DNA from: Streptomyces formicae
GTDB lineage: Bacteria > Actinomycetota > Actinomycetes > Streptomycetales > Streptomycetaceae
Length of the DNA: 64,000 nucleotides
Direction: 5' to 3'
Assembly: GCF_002556545.1 (NCBI RefSeq)
Contig: NZ_CP022685.1
Location: forward strand, 3,286,001 to 3,350,000
This document shows positions 47,855 through 57,124 of this stretch, one piece after another. Numbering within the stretch: the first letter of the stretch is position 1; every line of letters starts with the position of its first letter. A program made the translations under genes and the position numbers. The notes beneath the pieces were generated by a model, which had not been told where the DNA came from, did not search any database, and saw only the letters and a list, made by a program, of their open reading frames with translations.

Positions 47855-49723
47855 TCACCCGATGGAGGGAGCCCCGGCCACCCGGACGTACTGCTCCCGC
47901 ACCTCGCGATACCGCAGCAGTTCCGCCGCCACCGGATCGAGGACCCGCGCCCGCCCGCACCCCGCGGCCGCCTCGCGCAGCCGCCGTTCCACGTCGAGGC
48001 CGTAGCGGCGTGCGGGGCCCCGCGCCGCCATCCGGCTCGCCCACTCCACGCACGGACCGCCCACGATGCCCGCCAGCATCAACAGCGCGGGCACGCCCAG
48101 GTTCGGCTGCGCGACCCCGATGATCTGCCCGACCAGCCAGAGCCCCCCGACGATCTGAAGCATCGTCATGGCCGCCTGCGCGAGGACCGCAACCGGCCAC
48201 CAGCCGGGCCGCGGCGGCCGTCCCGCCGGCACGCCCGCGGTCACCGCCAGTTCGTCGAGCGCCTCCGGCAGCCCCTCGGCGCCGCGTACCGCCGCCTCCC
48301 GCACCGCCTGTCCCCAGGGCGCGGGCAGCCCGGTCGCCGCCTCGTCGGCCACCGTGCGCACGGCGTGCTCGACGCGCTGACGGGCCGTCGCCTCCTCGTC
48401 CGCGGGCGGCTCCACGACCGGTCCCGTGCCGATCTGCGGCGTGCGCTGCGCCTCGTACCACCGCCACAGCCGGAACCAGGGGTCACCGCACGCCTTGCCC
48501 GCGTTCCTGCGCCAGGACCGCTCCGCCGCGTCACCGGCCGCGGTCGCCCCCACGGCGTCCGCGAGCCGGTCGGCGAACTCCTCGCGCGCCTCCTCGCTGA
48601 GCCCGACCCGCCCGCGCCCCCGGCCCGACGTCGCCCCTTCGACGTACACGGGACGCAGCCGGGCGGCGGCCGCGTCCAGGTCGGCCGAGATCCGGCGGGC
48701 CGCCGCGCCGCGCTCCTGGGTGAACTGGCCGAGCGCTTCGCGCAGTTCACCCAGCCCGTCGCCGGTCAGCGCGGAGAGCGCGAGCACGGTGGCGCCCGGC
48801 TCGCCGTGCTCGCCGAGCGCGATGCCGTCCTCGTCCAGGAGCCGCCGCAGATCGTCGAGCACCTGGTCGGCGGCGTCCCCGGGGAGCCTGTCGATCTGAT
48901 TGAGCACGACGAACGTGATCTCCGCGTGGCCCGCCATGGGCCGCAGATACCGCTCGTGGAGCATCGCGTCGGCGTACTTCTCGGGGTCGACGACCCAGAT
49001 GACCGCGTCCACGAGGGCCAGGATCCGGTCGACCTGCTCGCGGTGTTCGCCGACCGCCGAGTCGTGGTCGGGCAGATCGACGAGGACGAGCCCCTGGAGG
49101 TCGTCGGCGCCGGGCCCCTGGAGAGGGCGACGCCGCAGCCGTCCGGGGATGCCGAGCCGGTCGAGGAGTCCCGCCGCGCCGTCCGTCCAGCTGCACCCGA
49201 TGGGCGCGGCGGTGGTCGGCCTGCGCACGCCGGTCTCGGAGATCATCACCCCGGCGAGCACGTTGAAGAGGGTCGATTTCCCGCTGCCCGTGGCGCCCGC
49301 GATGGCGACGACGGTGTGCCGTTCGGAGAGCCTGCGCCGGGCGGCGGCCTCGTCCAGGACGCGGCCCGCCTCGGCGAGGGTGCCCCCGTCGAGTCGGGTG
49401 CGGGAGAGCCCGACGAGCTCGCGCAGCGCGTCGAGCCGGGCGCGGAGCGGTCCTTCGTACGACGTGGGGGGCGCGGTCGGCGCGTACGCGTGCGTGCCGG
49501 TGCCGGTGCCGTTGCCCGTGTTGGTGCCAGTGCCGGTGCCGATGCCGATGTCCCGTGGCCCGCCTGCCATGCGCCGCGCGATGAGGCCGTCGTCCCAGGC
49601 GCCTTCGGAACCACCGTCAGGCCGCCCGGGCCTCCCGGACCTCTCCGGCCTCTCGTCGTACTCGGTGTCATCCGCGCGATCGGCATGATCGGCGTGATCG
49701 GCGTGATCAGTGACGGCGGTCAT
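47855..49723 (-). CDS. dynB: Dynamin-like GTPase with two membrane helices, DynB
   Basis: The 622-residue protein begins with a low-complexity region (residues 5-90, including a His/Ala/Asp stretch and a Gly-Thr hexamer repeat), then the GTPase domain: P-loop GATGSGKST, DLPDHDS for G3 and NQID for G4. Two hydrophobic helices lie at about 505-525 and 535-555 (LQIVGGLWLVGQIIGVAQP and VPALLMLAGIVGG). In Streptomyces DynA and DynB stabilise FtsZ ladders in sporulating hyphae, and DynB is the one with the membrane anchors. It starts 4 nt after dynA with GGAGAGG inside the dynA end. Assignment is by architecture and order. Confidence 0.82.
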   Translation of the reverse strand: MTAVTDHADHADHADRADDTEYDERPERSGRPGRPDGGSEGAWDDGLIARRMAGGPRDIGIGTGTGTNTGNGTGTGTHAYAPTAPPTSYEGPLRARLDALRELVGLSRTRLDGGTLAEAGRVLDEAAARRRLSERHTVVAIAGATGSGKSTLFNVLAGVMISETGVRRPTTAAPIGCSWTDGAAGLLDRLGIPGRLRRRPLQGPGADDLQGLVLVDLPDHDSAVGEHREQVDRILALVDAVIWVVDPEKYADAMLHERYLRPMAGHAEITFVVLNQIDRLPGDAADQVLDDLRRLLDEDGIALGEHGEPGATVLALSALTGDGLGELREALGQFTQERGAAARRISADLDAAAARLRPVYVEGATSGRGRGRVGLSEEAREEFADRLADAVGATAAGDAAERSWRRNAGKACGDPWFRLWRWYEAQRTPQIGTGPVVEPPADEEATARQRVEHAVRTVADEAATGLPAPWGQAVREAAVRGAEGLPEALDELAVTAGVPAGRPPRPGWWPVAVLAQAAMTMLQIVGGLWLVGQIIGVAQPNLGVPALLMLAGIVGGPCVEWASRMAARGPARRYGLDVERRLREAAAGCGRARVLDPVAAELLRYREVREQYVRVAGAPSIG

Positions 49724-49727
49724 GCGG

Positions 49728-51443
49728 TCACCTCTCCTTCTGCAGTACGGACAGGGCGGCGATCAGCTCGGCCTGGGGTTCCGGGTGGACGTCGAGGGCG
49801 TCCAGGGGGGCGAGCCTGCGCTCCCGTTCGGCGCCGAGGACCTTCTCCAGGTAGTCGGTCAGCAGGCGCCCGCCCCTGTCGCGCAGCCGGACCGCGCCCG
49901 TGGCGCCGATCCGTTCGGCGAGGATCTCGCCCGCCGCGCGGGCCCTGCGCCCGCCGAGCAGGGCGGTGGCGAGCAGGGCGGCGACGGATTCGGGGTCCGG
50001 CAGGGGGCTCTTGTCGATCCGCTCGATGCCGCGCACCTCGTCCTCGGCGTACTCCTCCAGGACGCGCCGCCACCTGCGGACGGCCATCCCGATGCGGTGC
50101 TCGGCGCTCTCCGCCTCCGGGTCGCGGTCGGCGAGCCCCTGGGCGCCCGCCGCGGGTTCGCGGCGCCACGCCTCGTCGATGCGTTCGTCGGCGGCGGTGA
50201 CGGCGCACAGGAGCAGCGCCTCCAGGCTCTCGGCGATGGCGTCGAGCAGTTCGCCCGCGCCGCAGTCGAGCGGGTAGCTGCGCCAGCGCTTCAGGGCTCC
50301 CCCGGCGAGCACGCCGCCCGCCTGGAGACGGCCCCGCACGCGCGCGTGCTCGTTCTCGTACGCCTCGTCGACGGCGGCCGTGAGCCGCAGCGCGGCCGCG
50401 TACTGCGCGGCGACGGCGCTCGCGAGCTCCGGCATCCGGGCGCTGAGCGAGTCGATGACGCCGTGCGCGGTACGGGCGACGGCCTGGGCGCGTGCCGCGG
50501 GCTCCTGAACGCGGTGCGTGAGCCAGGCGCGCAGCGGCGCGACGGCGGTGGCGGGAAGCAGCCCGCCACCGCCCGCGGACTCGGGCAGCTCGGGGACGGT
50601 GAAGCGCGGGACGTCGCCGAGGCCCGCCTTGGAGAGCAGCGCCCCGTACTGCCGCGACACCTCGGTCACCACCTGGTGGGGGACGCGGTCGAGGACCGTG
50701 ACGAGGGTGGCGTCGTGCTCCTTGGCCGTGCGCAGCAGGTGCCAGGGCACCGCGTCGGCGTACCGGGACGCGGTGGTGACCATCACCCATACGTCGGCCG
50801 CGGAGATCAGCTCGGCGGCCAGCACCCGGTTGTCGGCGACGAGCGAGTCGACGTCAGGGGCGTCGAGGAGGGCGAGCCCCCGGGGCAGGCTCTCCGCGGT
50901 CTCGATCCGCAGCGCCCGCTCCCCGTCGGCCCCGTCGGCCCCGTCCGCGCCTCCGTAGAGCCCCGGCAGGTCGTCGTCGCCGTCGCCACCGTCCTCGTCG
51001 TCCTCGCCCTCCGAGGGCTGTTCCTGGGGCATCCACACGCGCGTGAGGTCCGGCAGGACGCGCATCCCCGCGAACCAGTGGTGATCATCCGGATGGCAGA
51101 CGAGCACCGGCGTACGCGTCGTGGGCCGCAGCACCCCCGCCTCGCTGACCTGCCGCCCCACCAGGGAGTTCACAAGAGTGGACTTACCCGCTCCGGTGGA
51201 CCCGCCGACGACGGCGAGAAGGGGCGCTTCGGGCGCCCTCAGCCGGGGCACGAGATAGTCGTCGAGCTGCGCGAGAAGCTCGTCCCGGTTGGCACGCGCG
51301 CGTGGCGCCCCCGGCAGGGGGAGCGGAAAGCGTGCGGCGGCGACACGCTCGCGCAGGGCGGAGAGTGCGTCAAGCAATTGAGGCCGTACGTCCAAGGTCA
51401 CCACATGCGAAGAATGCCCAATTTTGGCGGCTTTCTGAAGCAT
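49728..51443 (-). CDS. dynA: Dynamin-like GTPase, DynA
   Basis: The protein of about 571 residues carries a dynamin-type GTPase: P-loop [23 protein letters not shown] for switch [11 protein letters not shown] for G3 and VTVLDRVP for G4, with an acidic insertion ([14 protein letters not shown]) between. The rest is helical (GED/middle-like) and has no clear membrane helix. With DynB it would form a heterotypic complex at sporulation septa. ATG 51443 with AGAGG upstream was taken; GTG codons at 51404 and 51401 (VVTLDVRPQ) are equally possible from homologues. The region to 51714 has no gene. Confidence 0.82.
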   Translation of the reverse strand: MLQKAAKIGHSSHVVTLDVRPQLLDALSALRERVAAARFPLPLPGAPRARANRDELLAQLDDYLVPRLRAPEAPLLAVVGGSTGAGKSTLVNSLVGRQVSEAGVLRPTTRTPVLVCHPDDHHWFAGMRVLPDLTRVWMPQEQPSEGEDDEDGGDGDDDLPGLYGGADGADGADGERALRIETAESLPRGLALLDAPDVDSLVADNRVLAAELISAADVWVMVTTASRYADAVPWHLLRTAKEHDATLVTVLDRVPHQVVTEVSRQYGALLSKAGLGDVPRFTVPELPESAGGGGLLPATAVAPLRAWLTHRVQEPAARAQAVARTAHGVIDSLSARMPELASAVAAQYAAALRLTAAVDEAYENEHARVRGRLQAGGVLAGGALKRWRSYPLDCGAGELLDAIAESLEALLLCAVTAADERIDEAWRREPAAGAQGLADRDPEAESAEHRIGMAVRRWRRVLEEYAEDEVRGIERIDKSPLPDPESVAALLATALLGGRRARAAGEILAERIGATGAVRLRDRGGRLLTDYLEKVLGAERERRLAPLDALDVHPEPQAELIAALSVLQKER

Positions 51444-51714
51444 ATGGAAGCCTCTGCGCGCCGATCGGACACAGGGGATGGAAGGGGCGACTGGGGGCGC
51501 AGGCATAACGAGTGCACAACACCCGGGGCGTGAGACGCCAAAAGCGATGCGAGATTCGCACCTGCCTGCGATTATCAGGACCGCTTCACTGAACCTCCAC
51601 ATCACGGCGCGGAGGTGAAGCATCAGGGACAGGGCCCCGGGAGCCCTATCCTTGTCCCCGGCAAGGTCACGGATCTCCCCCACATCCGGACTCCATGCCA
51701 CCCGGCCACACCCG

Positions 51715-51787
51715 GCCCCCGTAGCTCAGTGGATAGAGCAGGCGCCTTCTAAGCGCTTGGCCGCAGGTTCGAGTCCTGCCGGGGGCG
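51715..51787 (+). tRNA. tRNA-Arg (anticodon TCT)
   Basis: The 73-nt cloverleaf has a 7-bp acceptor (GCCCCCG/CGGGGGC), a D arm (GCTC/GAGC), an anticodon stem GGCGC/GCGCT with loop CTTCTAA giving TCT, and a T arm GCAGG-TTCGAGT-CCTGC with discriminator G. CCA is not encoded. It reads AGA (and AGG), rare codons in this genome. No integrase or duplicated 3' end was found in the window. Confidence 0.95.
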
Positions 51788-51807
51788 CTCATGTCCGTGC
51801 GGTGTTC

Positions 51808-51833
51808 CGCCCTCCCCTGGGGAGGGCGTTTTT
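51808..51833 (+). terminator. Intrinsic terminator after tRNA-Arg
   Basis: CGCCCTCCCC/GGGGAGGGCG form a GC-rich stem (51808-51828) followed by TTTTT. This is a textbook rho-independent terminator, with a T-run that is rare in the rest of the window. Confidence 0.93.
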
Positions 51834-52035
51834 GCTGGCTCGGGGCACGTTAGCGAGTACTCCGTAGTGACGCGGTAAGGACCACAGGCCACTGAACGGC
51901 GAGGTGGTCGGCAGTCCGACCGGGGATGACCTCTTGCCGCCGAGCCCCCCCATCGACGGCACCTAGTCACCACGTATCGGCACAAATAGACATTCAGGTT
52001 GATGGAACGGTTGATTCCGCAGCATCCTTTCCGGC

Positions 52036-53988
52036 ATGGCTGCTGTCCCCTCCCCCTCCCTCGACCTCTCCGGGCTACGGAGCTACGCCTTCGACTGGGC
52101 GCTCGTGGACGTGGAGACCTCGGGGCTCATCGCCCGGCGGGACCGCGTGCTGTCGATCGCGGTGGTGACCATCGGGCGGGACGGTGCGCAGACCGGGGAG
52201 TTCTCGACGCTGCTTAATCCCGGGTGCGATCCCGGGCCCGTGCACGTACACGGCCTGACCGCCGAGCGGCTGCGCGGGGCCCCGACCTTCGAGCAGGTGG
52301 CAGGGGAGATCGGGGCGTTGCTGCGGGACCGGGTCCTGGTGGCGCACAACGCGCAGTTCGACTACGACTTCCTCGCCCACGAGTTCGCGCGGGCCCGCGC
52401 CTATCTGCCGGTCTCCCAGCGTCTGTGCACTCTCGCACTCAACCGGCAGGTGGATCTGCCGCTCCAGGACATGAAACTGGGCACGCTGGCCGCGCACTAC
52501 GGAGTACCGCAGACCCAGGCGCACGACGCGCTGGACGACACCAGAGTCCTCGCAGGGATCTTCCGCGCCACGCTGCGGGAGGCGGCCCTGCTCGACCTGC
52601 CGCTGCCGCTGGTGGCCTGCCCGCCCCGGCAGGACTCGCAATTCACTCCCAAGCCGCCGAAGACACCCTGCGCGTACCGCAATCCTGGGCGACTGCAGCC
52701 CGGCGGCCCGCTCCTCCAAGGCATGAAGATAGCCATCACCGGGGAGACCGCGACCTCGCGCGCGGAGCTGGTGGCGCGGTCGGTCGCTGCCGGGCTGAAC
52801 ATGGTGTCGTCGGTCAGTCGGCACACCAGTGCGCTGGTCACCAACGACTCCGCGTCCGGGTCGGCCAAGGCCCGGCGAGCCGTCGCCGAGGGCGTGCCGA
52901 TCATCGACGAGCCCGCCTTCCTCCGGTTGCTCGGCGACGTACAGACCGGCACGCTCCACCAGGCGTCTGCGCCGAAGGCCGCCGCCCCGGTGCCGGAGGT
53001 AGTTGTTCCGATGCCGGAGACCGTTGTTCCGGTGCCGGAGGCCGTTGTTCCGATGCCGGAGACCGTTGTTCCGGTGCCGGAGACCGCCGACCAGGCACTG
53101 GAAGCGGTCGTTCCGGCGCCGCGCCCGCCGGAGCCCGAAACGACTCCGTCGGCGGGCAAGCCGCTGGCCGGGCAGCGGGTGCTCGTCCTGGGCGGTACGC
53201 ACGCCGACGCGGTCGCGGCCCGTACGCGCATCGTCGCGCTGGGCGGCTCCGCTGCCGTCAACCTCTCGTGCAGCGTCACCGACGTCGTCGTACTGGCCGG
53301 AGGCGAATACGACCGCCGCAGGCGCCGAATCGCGGATCTGGGGCTTCCGCTGCACGACGAGCACTGGCTCAGCTCGCCGACAGCCGCCGCCGGGCGGGCG
53401 GACGGGGCCGCTGACGGCACGGCACCGACCGCGGCCCGGCCCTCCGCTCCGCGCGTACTGCCGCGCGGCGGTGTCGTCGACCTGCCCGCACCGCCGTCCG
53501 GAACTCCCGCACTCCCCTGGCACGTCACCGCGAGCTGGGTCCCACAGGACCTCGCCGAGATCGACGTCGTCGCATTCGTGCTCGACGAGGACGAACAGGT
53601 CACCTTCGACGAAGACTTCGTCTTCTACGGCGCACCGGAGAACCCCGGCGGCACGGTCCGCCTCCTCACCGACGGCCCCGCCGAACAGACCGTCACCATC
53701 GACCTCGCCTCGCTCCCGCCCGCCTCACGCACAGTCGTCATCGCGGCCGCCATCGACGGGGGCGCGACCTTCGGCGACATCGGTGCGATCCAGGTGGCCG
53801 CCGCGCCGGACGACAGTGCCGCGGCACTTGCACAGGCCACCCTGGACGCGGCCACCAGCGAACGCACCCTCCTCCTCGCCGAGATCTACCGCCGTGGGTC
53901 CGTCTGGCGCTTCCGTGCCGTCGGGCAGGGGTACGACCACGGACTCGCCGGCCTCGCACGCGCCTACGGAGTCGACATCAGCGACTGA
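52036..53988 (+). CDS. DEDDh exonuclease-BRCT-BRCT-TerD fusion protein
   Basis: The 650-residue protein joins three kinds of domain. Residues 15-190 are a DnaQ-like 3'-5' exonuclease with D25 and E27 in ALVDVETSG, Asp in HNAQFDYDF and the final H-D pair in HDALDDTR. A BRCT-like segment follows at about 230-300 (GMKIAITGETATSRAEL, VTNDSASGSAKARRA) and a second at about 372-447 (LAGQRVLVLGG, HDEHWLSS), separated by a VVPxPE repeat. Residues 490-650 are TerD: VAFVLDEDEQVTFDEDFVFYG, RTVVIAAAI and AEIYRRGSVWRFRAVGQGY. TerD proteins bind Ca2+ and work in tellurite, phage and DNA-damage responses. A nuclease fused to TerD suggests a DNA-processing effector. The ribosome site is weak. Confidence 0.88.
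   Translation: MAAVPSPSLDLSGLRSYAFDWALVDVETSGLIARRDRVLSIAVVTIGRDGAQTGEFSTLLNPGCDPGPVHVHGLTAERLRGAPTFEQVAGEIGALLRDRVLVAHNAQFDYDFLAHEFARARAYLPVSQRLCTLALNRQVDLPLQDMKLGTLAAHYGVPQTQAHDALDDTRVLAGIFRATLREAALLDLPLPLVACPPRQDSQFTPKPPKTPCAYRNPGRLQPGGPLLQGMKIAITGETATSRAELVARSVAAGLNMVSSVSRHTSALVTNDSASGSAKARRAVAEGVPIIDEPAFLRLLGDVQTGTLHQASAPKAAAPVPEVVVPMPETVVPVPEAVVPMPETVVPVPETADQALEAVVPAPRPPEPETTPSAGKPLAGQRVLVLGGTHADAVAARTRIVALGGSAAVNLSCSVTDVVVLAGGEYDRRRRRIADLGLPLHDEHWLSSPTAAAGRADGAADGTAPTAARPSAPRVLPRGGVVDLPAPPSGTPALPWHVTASWVPQDLAEIDVVAFVLDEDEQVTFDEDFVFYGAPENPGGTVRLLTDGPAEQTVTIDLASLPPASRTVVIAAAIDGGATFGDIGAIQVAAAPDDSAAALAQATLDAATSERTLLLAEIYRRGSVWRFRAVGQGYDHGLAGLARAYGVDISD
53002..53085 (+). repeat. Four 21-nt tandem repeats coding VVP(M/V)PE(T/A)
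   Basis: Four consecutive 21-nt units, alternating GTTGTTCCGATGCCGGAG and GTTGTTCCGGTGCCGGAG, encode a Pro-rich spacer of 28 residues between the two BRCT segments. Alternating identity suggests 42-nt duplications. Confidence 0.9.
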
Positions 53989-54242
53989 ACGTGGCGTGCC
54001 AGGCACGGGGATCACCGGGTATCAGTCGGCAGTCGGGCGGGCTCTCGCTCACGCTCGCGGGAATCAACGCTCTCCGGAGGACACCGTCGTGGCCGCCCAC
54101 TGGCCCAAAGCATGTCCCTCGTGCGAGGGCGAGCAATCGTTTCGCCAGTTCGGGACGGTGGCCCTCCGGGCAAGATCGCGCAGCGCCTTCCGCGCCCCGC
54201 TGTCCCTGCCGCGCCGCCCCACCGCCCCGGAGATGCCCATCC

Positions 54243-55046
54243 ATGGTCCTCGTCATCGTCGTCGCCGTTCTCGCCCTGCTCGCGGGGCTGGCCGCCAACC
54301 GTTTCCTTCGGCCCCGGCTGCTCAGTGAGGACGACGGCAGTGGCATGGCCGTCAAAGACCTCGTCGGGCCTCTGCTGACCCTGACCATCCTTCTGCTGGC
54401 CTTCGTCCTGGTCACCGCCAACGGCTCCTACGGCAAGGCCGAAGTCGCGTCGCGGGGTGAGGCACGCGCTCTGGACCAGCTCGTGGAGACCGCCGAGTAC
54501 GCGCCCTCGGACCAGCGGGAGCGGATCCAGGCCGACGCCGTCTGCTACGCGCGCGCCGTGAGGATGCGGGAATGGCCCGCCATGGCCGACGGCAACGGGT
54601 CCGCGGCGCCCAACGTGTGGTCCACCGACTTCCGTCACACCTTCCGTCCGTTGCAGGGCAAGCCGGTCTTCGGCATGCTGATCGCCGCCGACAACAAGCG
54701 CTCCGACGAACGCGAGGAGCGGCTCACCCAGGCGACCGCCAGCATCCCCAGCGTCATCTTCTGGTTCCTGCTCGCCACCCTCACCATCACCGTGGTGGCC
54801 CTCGGCATCTGCCTGCCCCGCAAGAACAACCGCGGGCAGATGATCACCCTCGCCGTGATCACCGCGCTGCTCACCACCACGCTGTGCGTCATCCGGGACG
54901 TCGACCGGCCCTTCGGCGGCATCGTCGACGTCCGGCCGACCGCCCTCACCGAAGTCGAACGGCAGGCCACCCGCGACTTCCACGTGCACAACACGGCCGC
55001 GGAACTGCCCTGCACCCGCGAGGGCGAGCGCCGCGGCAACAGGTAG
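54243..55046 (+). CDS. DUF4239 (bestrophin-like) membrane protein
   Basis: The 267-residue protein has four membrane helices: two near the N-terminus (about 3-22, 43-61) and two at about 170-192 and 203-220. A cytoplasmic or outer helical domain (about 65-165) lies between them (GEARALDQLVETAEYAPSDQRERIQADAVCYARAV). This is the DUF4239 pattern, whose members are often called bestrophin-like channels. It is 254 nt after the TerD fusion on the same strand and may be its membrane partner, since membrane proteins are regular components of Ter systems. The start ATG 54243 has only a weak ribosome site; the reading frame upstream has no better one. Confidence 0.82.
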   Translation: MVLVIVVAVLALLAGLAANRFLRPRLLSEDDGSGMAVKDLVGPLLTLTILLLAFVLVTANGSYGKAEVASRGEARALDQLVETAEYAPSDQRERIQADAVCYARAVRMREWPAMADGNGSAAPNVWSTDFRHTFRPLQGKPVFGMLIAADNKRSDEREERLTQATASIPSVIFWFLLATLTITVVALGICLPRKNNRGQMITLAVITALLTTTLCVIRDVDRPFGGIVDVRPTALTEVERQATRDFHVHNTAAELPCTREGERRGNR

Positions 55047-55166
55047 AGCACAGGTGTGACTGACGGTGCGACAGGCCCGACCCTTACGGTTGTCACGGAC
55101 GCCCGGGTCCCCCGCCGCACATCTGAAGGGTTGCGAGACAGCTTGAACTACGCTAGCGACCATGCC

Positions 55167-55199
55167 CCGCGAGCCGCGAGCCGCGAGCCGCGAGCCGCG
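55167..55199 (+). repeat. Short heptamer array (AGCCGCG)
   Basis: About four to five copies of AGCCGCG in tandem lie between the DUF4239 gene and the GT-B gene. The unit has the same AGNCGSG pattern as the long array at 60655-60941. Confidence 0.85.
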
Positions 55200-55229
55200 T
55201 AGGCAGCGCCGGACGCTCGGGGGGTCGGG

Positions 55230-57002
55230 GTGGCCGCGCGCTTCGCTGACATCCCGTTCCTGCGGGTCCCCGTAGGTGACGATGCCCATCGCTGGCACAC
55301 CTTCCCCGGCGAGCGCACGCTCGTCGTCGCAGCCCGCACCCTCACCTCCACCATCCGCGTCCTGGAGGTCCTGCCCGCGCTGCTGCGCGGCGATGCCCGG
55401 GTCACCGCGGTCTTCGCGCACGACCCCGGGTCCGCCTTCAGCGACGGCGCGATCGACCTGCTCCACGACGCGGGCTGCCGCGTCATGCCGTGGGAGCAAC
55501 TCCCGCACGTCGAACCCGACTTGATCATCAGCGCCAGCGAGCACATCGACCTGCCGACCGGACGCTGCCCGGTGCTGGTCCTCCCTCACGGGGTCGGCTT
55601 CCAGAAGTACGTTCCGGACTCCCGTGCCCCGCGCGAGCGCCTCTCGGGCGTCGTGCCGGACGAGCTGCTGGAGGCGGGGCGGGCCTGGCTCGCGGTCTCG
55701 CACCCCGAGCAGGAACGGCAGTTGGCCACCGCCCACCCGAAGACCGCCGGACGCACCCTGCTCGTCGGCGATCCCTGCCTCGACGAACTGCTCGTGAGCG
55801 AAGACCGGCGGGAGGGTTACCGGGCCGCTCTGGGCGTTCAGGACAACCAGCGCCTGGTGATGGTCAGTTCGACCTGGGGGCCGACGTCGCTCATCGCCCG
55901 GAACCCCGAGCTGCCCGCACGGCTCCTCGGCCAACTGCCCTGGGACACCCACCGAGTCGGCCTGATCCTGCACCCCAACGTATGGTCGGCGCACGGAGCG
56001 TGGCACATCCGGACGCTCCAGGCCGCCGCCCTCGACGCCGGGCTCCTGCTCATGCCGCCCGTGCACGACTGGCGGCCCGCGCTCGTCGCCGCCGACGCGG
56101 TGATCGGCGACCACGGATCCGTCACCCTCTACGGGGCCGCGCTCGGCCGACCGACCGCTCTGGCCACGCACGGCAGCGAGGCCGTGCCCGGCACCGCGAG
56201 CGCCGACCTGGCCAGGATCGCGCCCCGGCTCGATCCCGAGGGCGGGCTCCTGACGCAGGTCGACGGCGTCATGCAGGACCACGCGGACCACCGCCACGAT
56301 CCGTACGCCGATGTGGTCGCCCGCGCGTTCGAGCTGCCAGGGACCGCGCTCGCCCGCCTGCGTGAGGCCGTGTACGAACTGCTCCGCCTCCCTCTTCCGC
56401 CGACCGACGCGCCGCGCCCCCGCGCCCTCGCCGCCCCGGCCGATCCCTCGGCCCCGGTCACCTCGTGGGTCGTGGGCACCCGCCTGGGCGGCGCCGAGGC
56501 CACTGCCCCCGGCCGCCTCACCATCGGCGTCAGCCGCTTTCCCTCCTCTGTCGGCCGGGAGCGGCCCGAGACCGAGCGGTCCTTCTGGCACCTCGCGGTC
56601 GAGCCCGCCGAGGAACGCGACCGACACCTCACCGAGAGCGCCTCCGTCCTGCTCGGCTCCACACCCGCGCCGGACCCCGCCGCCGCGCTGCACTGGGCCC
56701 GCGCCACCTTGGCGCGCTGGCCCGGAAGCCTCCTCGCCGCGAACGGGGTGAGCTCCGGGGTGTGTCTGGTGAGCCTGCGCGACGGGAGCGCCGTGGAAGT
56801 GGCCGCCGCCGACGCCCCCGACACCCCCGACACCCCCGTCACCCCCGGCGCCTTCGTCGATCCAGCGCTTGCCGCCTCCGTCGTCTACGCCTGCCTGCGG
56901 GCCGGCATCCCCCCGTACGGGATCGACGTGAACCTGCGCCTCGACGGCGCGGCGGACGGCGACCGTGAGACGCGGCTGCGGCTGCGCCCCCGCATGCCCT
57001 GA
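55230..57002 (+). CDS. GT-B/CDP-glycerol-transferase-like protein, Ter-associated type
   Basis: The 590-residue cytoplasmic protein has an N-terminal Rossmann half (VVAARTLTSTIRVLEVLPALL, AVFAHDP, LVLPHGVGFQKYV) and a C-terminal half (LVMVSSTWGPTSL, VGLILHPNVW, AADAVIGDHGSVTLYGAALG), as in UDP-GlcNAc epimerase or CDP-glycerol glycerophosphotransferase folds. A further domain of about 200 residues follows (from about 400), unassigned. Proteins of this kind are frequently mislabelled as translation initiation factor in databases, and comparative work on Ter systems found similar glycosyltransferase-like proteins beside TerD. A substrate cannot be read from sequence. Start GTG 55230 after GGGGGGTCGGG. 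Confidence 0.72.
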   Translation: MAARFADIPFLRVPVGDDAHRWHTFPGERTLVVAARTLTSTIRVLEVLPALLRGDARVTAVFAHDPGSAFSDGAIDLLHDAGCRVMPWEQLPHVEPDLIISASEHIDLPTGRCPVLVLPHGVGFQKYVPDSRAPRERLSGVVPDELLEAGRAWLAVSHPEQERQLATAHPKTAGRTLLVGDPCLDELLVSEDRREGYRAALGVQDNQRLVMVSSTWGPTSLIARNPELPARLLGQLPWDTHRVGLILHPNVWSAHGAWHIRTLQAAALDAGLLLMPPVHDWRPALVAADAVIGDHGSVTLYGAALGRPTALATHGSEAVPGTASADLARIAPRLDPEGGLLTQVDGVMQDHADHRHDPYADVVARAFELPGTALARLREAVYELLRLPLPPTDAPRPRALAAPADPSAPVTSWVVGTRLGGAEATAPGRLTIGVSRFPSSVGRERPETERSFWHLAVEPAEERDRHLTESASVLLGSTPAPDPAAALHWARATLARWPGSLLAANGVSSGVCLVSLRDGSAVEVAAADAPDTPDTPVTPGAFVDPALAASVVYACLRAGIPPYGIDVNLRLDGAADGDRETRLRLRPRMP

Positions 57003-57124
57003 AGCCCCCGACCTCGACGTTCTTCATGGACCTGCTACCCACGCGATGGCGATCCCTCTACGGTGGTCATCGGTACGAGAAGCACGGCTGATGCGGCAGC
57101 ACGGCGGTACGCGAAGGGGACCCT

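Noticed and set aside
51652..51867. Small protein gene at the tRNA
   Set aside because: The frame reads through the tRNA-Arg cloverleaf, which fully explains the sequence.
55230..57002. Translation initiation factor IF-2
   Set aside because: Homologues often bear this name, but no GTP-binding motifs are present; the fold pattern is GT-B-like.
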